A DNA stretch of 64,000 nucleotides from Undaria pinnatifida (lineage: Eukaryota; Sar; Phaeophyceae; Laminariales; Alariaceae): contig JABAKD010000029.1 in assembly GCA_012845835.1 (NCBI GenBank), positions 7,490,548-7,554,547 of the forward strand, in the 5' to 3' direction. The translations under genes and the position numbers were made by a program. Positions 56,941 through 64,000 of this stretch are shown in pieces; positions within the stretch are counted from its first letter, which is position 1, and each line of letters starts with the position of its first letter. Below the pieces are notes generated by a model. It did not search any database. It was given only the letters and a program-made list of their open reading frames with translations, and was not told where the DNA came from.

Positions 56941-57775
56941 CTACTCGTCGTACTTGAGCATCCTAGAATCTTTAGCTGCTGCCATCTGCACTGTTTCCAG
57001 TTGTTTTACGAATTTCAAGTTTCCTTCCCATACTTTTCCTGCATACTCTAGCCTTGATGCAATCACATTCATCAGAATACATCTTTTAATACTAGTTGTC
57101 AAGTTGCGAGTCTGTCAGGATGGCATCCATCTTGCCTACTCTTGTGCTTTACCCTTTCCTGTTGTTTCGCTATCTGTGCATCCCAAGAGCAGCCCTTTGA
57201 TATCTTCGCTAAGGTATGTATACTGGTCTACGATCGGTAGGTCATCTTCTCCCCACTTCCATCTGAAGCTTACCGGTTTCATCTTATTTTCGTTACATAC
57301 AACTACGTAGTGCGCACTTTTCTACGTTCGCTGTCACTCTCCATTTCCTAGTGTACTCTAGTGCCTTCTCTATCTGTTCCTGTAATCCTTCGGGTGTTTC
57401 TGATATCAACACGGAATCATTCGCAAACATCAACCCCGACACCGTATCTTCCCCCATCGTGACTCCTTGCTTTGTTGCTTCGGCTGCTACTATTATGTCA
57501 TTACTATTTACCTTCAATACGGTTGGGTGATAGTGTACATCCCTGTGCAACTCCTTGTAAAATATCAGCATACTTGGATATTTCCCCGTCCAGCATCACG
57601 GCACTTTTCGCACATTCCGTCATATTTTTTCATCATTCTCCACATTTTTCCTTTGATCCCAATTCCCCACTTAACTCATATCTTCATCTACTTGTCTTTT
57701 CTTCGTGAAAAAGAACAACAGCGGTACTTTTATGTCTAGATTTTTGTTGTTGAGCTGTCATTTGAATGGTGTCTA
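56941..57775 (-). pseudogene. LINE remnant at the centre of the inverted repeat
   Basis: The minus strand encodes FYKELHRDVHYHPTVLKVNS, TVSGLMFANDSVLISETPEG (catalytic FADD changed to FAND) and EKALEYTRKWRVTANVEKCA, closely related to the LINE after copy 1 but without its 248-bp insert. It ends abruptly at 56941, where it meets the 3' flank of family copy 2, equivalent to position 12499 of the other LINE, which continues for another 0.8 kb. The breakpoint therefore cuts a LINE and is the junction of the duplication. Confidence 0.85.
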
Positions 57776-58280
57776 ACGTCTCCTTTCTGTGCTACCTGTG
57801 CGAGAAGGGGCAGTCCGTATATTGCATGTCTAGTGTACGGTGGCCTGTTTTGCAGCGACTTTGCCATTCGACGCCAACCCATCAACGTCTAGAGGTGAGG
57901 GGGGCGGGGGGGCGGGGGTTAACGCCTTTAGAACTGGAAACCCGTTATTGGGGACCAACTATTTGGAATTAGTATAGAGAGGGGTTTTGGGGCTGTAAAG
58001 GGGGGCCGGAGGGGGGTCGTAAGGATTGGAGCGGGTCGACTACGTGTGAGCATTGTCTAGGCCCTGGAAAAGCATGAACCTGTACAAATAAATGTCATCC
58101 TGCGCACGCGTTATACGTCTCCCGACGTTGCACTTCGGACGCGCCACCTACCCCACCAGCGAGCGACGCCTACTTCGTGTGGTCGATGCTGCAATCGACA
58201 TTTTGTTTCTGCGCTTCTTTGCTCTGAAGACAGGTTAATGTATAGCGGCGTGGCGCGTGGAAAGGGCGACCGAAACGCAC
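57776..58280 (-). repeat. 3' flank of copy 3, shared with copy 1
   Basis: Read on the minus strand, this matches 10890-11440 next to copy 1: GTAGGCGTCGCTCGCTGGTG, then CTCCAATCC, GCCCCAAAACCCCTC, GGCGTTAACCCCCGCCCC and GTTGATGGGTTGGCGTCG. No gene is seen. It shows that gene and LINE were duplicated as one block. Confidence 0.75.
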
Positions 58281-58505
58281 CGAGTTCCTCAAGTTGTGGT
58301 CGTAACCTCCTCTGCTCCTGGGATCTCTCAGAGTCTCATACGCCTGCTGTATCTCCTTGAACTTGTTCTCTGCCTGTTTAGAGTTGTTCACATTTTTGTC
58401 CGGGTGCCACTTCAAGGCCCTCCGATACGCTCGTGTCCAGTCATCCTCGCTCACGCTCGACTACGCCTAGGACTGAATAGTAGGTAGTACCCGCTGCTGC
58501 TGCTG
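58281..58505 (-). pseudogene. Family copy 3, exon D: diverged J-domain exon
   Basis: [20 protein letters not shown], then [20 protein letters not shown]: the HPD motif is kept. Upstream, the region equal to VLGVEPS is shortened and shifts the frame, and a GCT run replaces part of the start. It is more different from copies 1 and 2 than they are from each other. Probably not functional as spliced. Confidence 0.65.
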
Positions 58506-59375
58506 CTGCCGAACAAAACAATGGGGGGGGGAGGACACAACGAAAACGATGGCGTTGGATGGATAGATCTCCATCAAGATTTTTCAATACTCACCGCTCG
58601 GCGTTTACACTCTTCCTGTTGTCGAGAGAATCAGTTGAGAAAAAAACGAGGACAGGGTGGGTGGGTTATATTGCATGAGCATACGTTATGATGCGAGTGG
58701 CGTACGGTACAGCAAAGATTTTCCTTTCGGTTACGGTTTCAAGTCCAGTTCATGGTACTCGTGGGAGCAGGGACTGTGTTATCTCGCGCAATGATACAAC
58801 CGGTGTCCGGTACAATGACGGTTTTCATTTTGGTGTTGGTTTCGATTTATATCTTAGGCCATGTCCTGTCACCTGGCGAAGGGCAGGAGGCAGGGGGCGA
58901 CTCTGGGATGTCATTTTCTTCTTCCCGAGCGTTTCTCTTAGGCTTGGCCTGTTGGCTTCTCCGTTCATGCGGCACACCTGTCGACCTTTCGCGACGCGGC
59001 ACACCTGTCGATCTATCACGAGACGGCACACCTGTCGGCCAATCAACAATCCGGGATAGGGTGTTCAGCTGATATCGGAATGGAATGTGCACTGCACATC
59101 GAAGGATGAGGGTACCTCAACACCAATTCGAGACAAAATTTGGCGTACACCTGAATTGCGCATAACCCCAGGTTCAACCCGAACCCTCTCAAACCCAATT
59201 AACCCATCAAACCTAATCTACCAAGGTAGAGATGGATCACCCCATTGGTCTCTCACGCTTTGTGCCTCAACCATGTTAGAGAACAGTATAGGCGGTAAGC
59301 TCTACTGCGTCGGATGGCGAACCAAGCCGTAAAGACCCTGCAGCTCTCGCTGCAGGGACTCTCGCTGGTTGATAC

Positions 59376-59639
59376 TTGCAACTGTCATCAACTATTGGTA
59401 GGAAAAAGCATAAACAAACCCAAGTAGACCGTGCTTCGGTTGGTCTTCATGGGAGATTCCGATCGTCAGACGGAGACGCGGAGATTGGGTCACACGTGAC
59501 AGGCGAGGACCCCCTATCGTGTTGGCGTCGTCTTAAACTTAGAAACCGCTGCACACTGTCGGATGGCAAACATATCAATGATGTTATATATTACCTGGAG
59601 GAAGTGTTTGTTTATATGGGTATCTGGTATAAACGGTGA
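59376..59639 (+). CDS. Antisense 87-aa open frame inside intron 3, copy 3
   Basis: Third copy of the frame at 9554 and 55367. Very close to copy 2 in sequence (MQLSSTIGRKKHKQTQVDR), open from ATG to stop. Confidence 0.3.
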   Translation: MQLSSTIGRKKHKQTQVDRASVGLHGRFRSSDGDAEIGSHVTGEDPLSCWRRLKLRNRCTLSDGKHINDVIYYLEEVFVYMGIWYKR

Positions 59640-59778
59640 GTGGTGGCAATATGTTGTACAGTACCAATAACAACCATACCAGCTGAATATTAACAAAATA
59701 TATGCAAAATCACAGGCTTTTGCGCAACGAAATAAGTACAAACGAATGAAAGCACACCATCCTCCTGGCGTCACTCAC

Positions 59779-60248
59779 CAGTCTCCGACGCCTCTTCCCC
59801 ATGAAAACGCCTTGCAAACCGCTGTCCACAAACAACAAGTTGATCCGTTCTGTAGCGAGATTCGCAGTTTCGGCTTCCGCTGCCGTTTCCGCCGCTGCCA
59901 CCACCACCACCACCACAACCAGGGCGGGCACAGACACGAGCATTTTCAAGCGCGCGAGCACGAGCATCTTCACGCGCACGAGCTTCCGCATCGGCTTCTT
60001 CATGCGCACGAGCTTCAACGCAAGCATCACGGCGAGCATTCGCACGCGCTTTCGCACGCGAGTAACCATCCGCACTAGCACCGCGAGCAGTAGCACCACC
60101 ATCGGCAACATCAAGACCCGCAAAAACAGCAGCACGAGTAGCAGCAGCATCGCGACGAACTTTGCGGTTATCTCTAGCACGAGCACGAGCAGCAGCACTG
60201 TCGCCGTCTCCGCCACCAACACCATGGCCATCACCACGGCCACCGTCA
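59779..60248 (-). CDS. Family copy 3, exon C: Arg/Ala/Asp-rich
   Basis: 470 bases, phase 2 in and phase 1 out, open. Acceptor CCCTTTAG and donor ACTG/GTGAGT match the other copies. The start (DGGRGDGHGVGGGDG) is like copy 1, while later segments (RANARRDA, AHEEADAEARA, HGEEASETG) are like copy 2, so this exon is a mosaic. The length is three bases more than copy 1. Confidence 0.6.
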
Positions 60249-61291
60249 CTAAAGGGGGGGCAAGTCAGGGCGAGGCGTCAACACCAGGGAGGGGTGGGGT
60301 GGTAGGGAGGGGTGGAGCCAAAAAGGGGGGGGGGGGGAGGGGGGTAAGGAGGGGGCGGGGAGAGGGAGAGGGAGGAGCCAGGGGTGAGGAGGGGGAAGAC
60401 GACGACGAGGAGAGGCAGGGGGGGTGCAGAGGAGGAGGGGGCAGGGAGAGGGGGAAATGGCAGGATGGGGGCGCCGCTAAGTTCACTCTGAGCTTTGAAT
60501 AGGCGTTATAAAAAGGTGTCAAAAATGCATCAAAATCTGGGGGACGGGTTCGCCACCGGGGAATAGGGAGGGCGCATGGCGTATCGCGTGCCAGATACAC
60601 CTTACAAAACTTAGCGCTAACCCGCACTCCGCTCCAAGTGCTGAGATTGAAATAATCGATCTTGATTATAAACCAAATCAAACGTGTCTCACCTCATAGC
60701 TGGGTGTATTGTTTTAAAGGTTTATCTTAACTTCACTATTCAATTCGTCTACATTTCAATTGAATCAAACAAATTTCAATTACCAGTACTATGAACGGGT
60801 TTTAACGATAATAAAACAATTTCTGCCACTGTCGCTTTTGCTCAAAAGGAAAAAATGCAATAATGTCATTGTTTTCACTTGTTTACCTCGTATAGCAACT
60901 TCACTTGGTGTACGCCCAGCTCTTGGAGCCAGTAACATAAAACAATCGATAGACATATTTCTCCCGAATCGTGCTTGAAAACGATCACGGTCTTATGCCG
61001 CAGTACATCGTGCTTTGCGATCGCGACACTTCTCTGTATAGTGACCGGGGACATAAGCCCGCGATCTCGTTTTTCAATCATCAAGAATATGACAATACCT
61101 TATCGGAATAACAAAACACGACTAATACCACTGACGATATATCGTCCCCCCGACCCCGCACAAACGCCGGACGAAGCACAGCAAACCCCTCCAACGCTCT
61201 AGGTCCCCTAATCCCCCCAACCCCCCTCCTCCCGCATAAAAGCCGAATGAAATGCGATAACCCCCTCCACCGTAGCAGTCTTCTCACTCAC

Positions 61292-61607
61292 CAGCCAACG
61301 TCGACCTCGACCTTGAAGTGGATCTTGCGGCTGTCCATGGACCGGGAAGCTCTACACCCAGCGGCCGTATCGGCAGCGAGCGCGGCGGTGGCGGGGGCGT
61401 AGGTGTAGGAGGGGGTCTTCGCGGGGTCGGGGCAGGGGTTGAGGCGGGGGCCGGGAAGGGGGCAGGAACAGGGGCGGTGGCGACGGCAGCAGCGGCGGGG
61501 GCAGGGGACGGGGCGGCAACGGCGGCAGCGACGGGGTCAGCGGAAGCGGCGGCGGCGGTGGCGGGCGCCGATTCGTACACGTCCGGTGCGCCGATCGCAC
61601 TTCCCTC
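61292..61607 (-). pseudogene. Family copy 3, exon B with frameshift
   Basis: EGSAIGAPDVYESAPATAAA after acceptor CTTGCAG. A one-base loss in the Pro/Thr run, relative to copy 1, shifts the frame into PPPTPTPPPPP, so the conserved FKVEVDVG end is read out of frame. Borders are otherwise as in the other copies. Confidence 0.6.
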
Positions 61608-61947
61608 CTGCAAGCACTAGTATCAGCGATAAAAGCAAACGGTGGCAATCGGACAGGGACGAAAAACGGGTTGAGACGGGGTGGGGGGCGGGGTGGTCGG
61701 TTAGCGGTTTAGTCTAGAAGCTTGTCGGGGGAAATTGATTTGGTGCGTTCACGAAACGACAGTCTCCTAAGGCGGGAGTTCTAGGACCATACTCGATGAT
61801 CGGAACAACGGCGAAAAGGCACCATATACAATTCCTAGTGGTGGCACGTCCCCCCCGAAATGTCCACGGCAAGCTATAATACATCACTGGCTACGCTATT
61901 GCGTCTACATTGTCGTCTGTACCGTAGAAAGGCTCAATCACCCTCAC

Positions 61948-64000
61948 CTCGCTCACCACCCTGCTATCCCGCACTGCCGCCCCTCCGTTTCCCTCCGCCT
62001 CCTGCTCCTCTGTCTCCTGCTCCGCTTTCCTCTCCTCTTCCTCCTCCTCTTTCTCCTCGTCCTCGCTATCCTCGTTCTGTTCTTTCTCCTCTTCCTCCTT
62101 CTTCTCATCCTCCTTTTCCTTCTCCCCCCCCCCCCCTACCCGCCATGCCCCCCTGCCTAGCGAATCCCTGAGCGGAAACAACTTCGCTGCGGCCACCGCA
62201 TCGCAACCCCTGTCGAGCTTTTGCGGCCAGCACAAGCTCCTCCAGGCATGCACGCCACGCAGGTCTTTCGCTCATCCGAGCAGCTGCCACCACAAGCTCC
62301 TCCAGGCATGAACGCCTTGCAAGTCTTCCGCTCATCCGCGCAGCGGCCAGCACAAGCTCCTCTAGGCATGGATGCCACATGCCTCGCCCGCTCATCCGCA
62401 CAGCGGCCAGCGGTATCTCTTCATGGCACCGGCGCCACGCCATCCTTGTTCGCATCCACACAATCTGGCTGTTTCCCTCATCCTCTCTGCTCCTCGCGTC
62501 AATGGCCGCGACCACGGCAGCCTTCTTCTCGGCGAATGCTTCCTGTTTCTCTAGCTTGAGTCGATGGTAGGCTCTCATACTGGCTTTAGTCTCGTTGACA
62601 ACAATCATGTGTCGACGAGCTAGCTCCGCCGGTACCTCTTCGGCCTTCACCACCGCTAGTTGAGCCTCCCTTTTTGCGAGTTCGGCGTCGTGTACCCTTC
62701 TCGCGGCCGCCGCCACCGCCGCTGCTGTTGTTGTCGCCACCGCCTCGGTCACTGCCTCCGCTGCCGCCGCCTCGGCCTTCTCGTCCGCTTCCGCAACCGC
62801 GTTCGATACCGCTTTTGATACCGCTGCCGCCACCGCCACCGCTCCTGCTACCGCTACCGACGTAATCTCCTCGGTGTTTACCGCATCTACCGTTTCGGCC
62901 GCAGCCGAAGCCTCGTCCACGGTTTGGCGTCCGGTCACCCTCACCGTTGCCAATACCTCCTGCGCCTACACGACGTCTTCAGCCGCTTCTGCTCTTGCTC
63001 CGGTTGCCGGTCGCTGGTTCGACGCCGCTGCTTCATCTGCGATCGTCACCGCCACCTCTCTGGAAGAAACCCTCGCCGCTGCCGTCGCAAACATTTCCGC
63101 TGCTGCTGCCGAAACCTGGACAAAACTTCAAACTTCTTACCGTTGCACCGGCAGTGAGCCATCCGTGCCAGTATGCGACAGGCCAGGGATTGCTTCTCGG
63201 TTTTTCGTGTCACCTCTGCAGCCGCTGCTGTTTCCTTCAAGGCCGCCCGCATCACTGCCTCCGCTTCCGCTGCCGCGACTTCCTCCGCCACGGTTGCTTT
63301 AACCTCCGCAGCCGCAGCTCTTGTCTCCGCTGCGGCTGCTCTTGCTTCAGCTCTAGAAGCCCTTGCTTCAGCGACCGCCGCTCTTCGTTCGGCCACGGAC
63401 GTTCGTGCTTCAGCCGCATTAGCTCTTGCCTCTGCTGCCAACACACGCGCCGCAGTTGCCGCTTCCTCTTTAGACGCCACTGCTACTCCTGCAGCTGCCA
63501 CCGCTTCGTTTGCCGCCGCAGAAGCCGCCATCGCTGCCTCTCTTGCCGATGTCGCCCCCGTCACCGCCGTTGCCGCCGTCTCGGCCGCCACAGACACAAC
63601 CGCCGCTCAAGCCTCTGCCGCGATAGCTCTCGCCTCAGCTGCGGCCGCTCCTGCCTCCGCCGCAATCTCTCTGGCTTCGGTCGCTGCCTTCTCTTTGGCC
63701 ACCAGTGTTTTCCCTGCGGCCGTCACCGTCGCCGCTGCTGTCTTTGCAACCATCACCGCTGCCTTCCTCGTTGATGCCGTTGCAGCTGCCGCCGTTACCA
63801 CCGCCTCAGCCACTGCCGCCGTATTTGTCACTCTCTCATCTGCCATTGCCACTTCCGCCTTAGCGGTCACCATGGCATCCTCCGCCGCCGCCGTTCCTTC
63901 CTCGACTACCTCCACCTCAGCAACCACTGCGACGGTGGCCGCCTTCTCTGCAGTGGCCACCGCAACCCCCGTCCCCGCCCCTGCCACCGCTGTCACCGCC
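61948..64000 (-). pseudogene. Family copy 3, exon A (3' part; continues beyond the window)
   Basis: Minus strand, entering from the window end. It is very close to the second half of copy 1: AVAGAGTG.AVATAEKAATVA, the AEARA helical region, LARMAHCRCNGKKFEV, TGRQTVDEASAAAETVDAVN, the 20-residue CLEELVLAAARMS repeats (four) and a Glu-rich tail before donor GAG/GTGAGG. Two breaks: about 13 bases missing at about 63110 compared with copy 1, and a long G run at about 62124-62136 that shifts the frame before the acidic tail. The 8 bases missing in copy 1 are present here, so each copy is intact where the other is broken. Confidence 0.6.

Larger units (their letters stand above)
50807..64000. repeat. 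Large inverted repeat of family copies 2 and 3
   Basis: The left arm (to about 56940) and the right arm (from about 58075) are reverse complements in gene order. They are separated by about 1.1 kb of LINE and flank. The right arm runs off the window, so its full length is unknown. Confidence 0.85.

Overview
This window is a transposon-dense piece of a nuclear genome from a eukaryote with spliceosomal introns. GTGAGT donors and pyrimidine-rich CAG/TAG acceptors recur at matching places in three gene copies. The long G/C runs, GC-mosaic composition and mixture of Copia, chromodomain Ty3, LINE, hAT and SINE-like elements would fit a brown alga or another photosynthetic stramenopile. That assignment is an inference and nothing here proves it. 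I see no bacterial operons, rRNA or CRISPR array.

The host component is one gene family present three times. Copy 1 is at 3.65-10.9 kb (+), copy 2 at 50.8-56.7 kb (+) and copy 3 at 64.0-58.3 kb (-, cut by the window end). Each copy has four predicted exons: a long alanine-rich helical exon, a short Pro/Ala exon ending in a conserved FKVE patch, an Arg/Ala/Asp-rich exon, and an exon encoding a DnaJ (J) domain with HPD. Intron phases 0, 2 and 1 agree across copies. The third exon is open in all three copies and its length differs only by multiples of three. Every copy also carries frame breaks elsewhere, at different places, so the present state looks like partly decayed paralogues. Copies 2 and 3 face each other tail to tail and form a large inverted repeat around a 1.1-kb centre that contains a LINE fragment. 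A similar LINE lies downstream of copy 1.

Layout: 0-2.5 kb, (CTA)n blocks around a Ty3 integrase relic; 3.65-10.9, family copy 1; 11.4-13.3, LINE remnant carrying a 248-bp insertion; 13.3-16.1, no recognised gene; 16.14-22.28, degraded Copia element with both LTRs; 22.65-24.08, hAT relic with CCCGT-rich subterminal arrays; 25.43-38.31, a 12.9-kb chromodomain Ty3 element inserted in a SINE-like sequence, with a 2.7-kb minisatellite just behind its primer-binding site and no recognisable reverse transcriptase; 39.13-43.87, a DNA transposon with a TA target duplication and an unclassified DDE-like transposase; 44.5-46.5, SINE, LTR relic and foldback element; 46.95-48.03, a short hAT with perfect 8-bp target duplication; 48.30-48.56, solo LTR of the same family as the 12.9-kb element; 50.8-64.0, the inverted pair of family copies.

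The genes do not form a pathway. The coherent story is a J-protein-like family duplicated and rearranged together with its flanking transposon, in a neighbourhood of nested insertions whose target duplications and empty sites can often be read directly.
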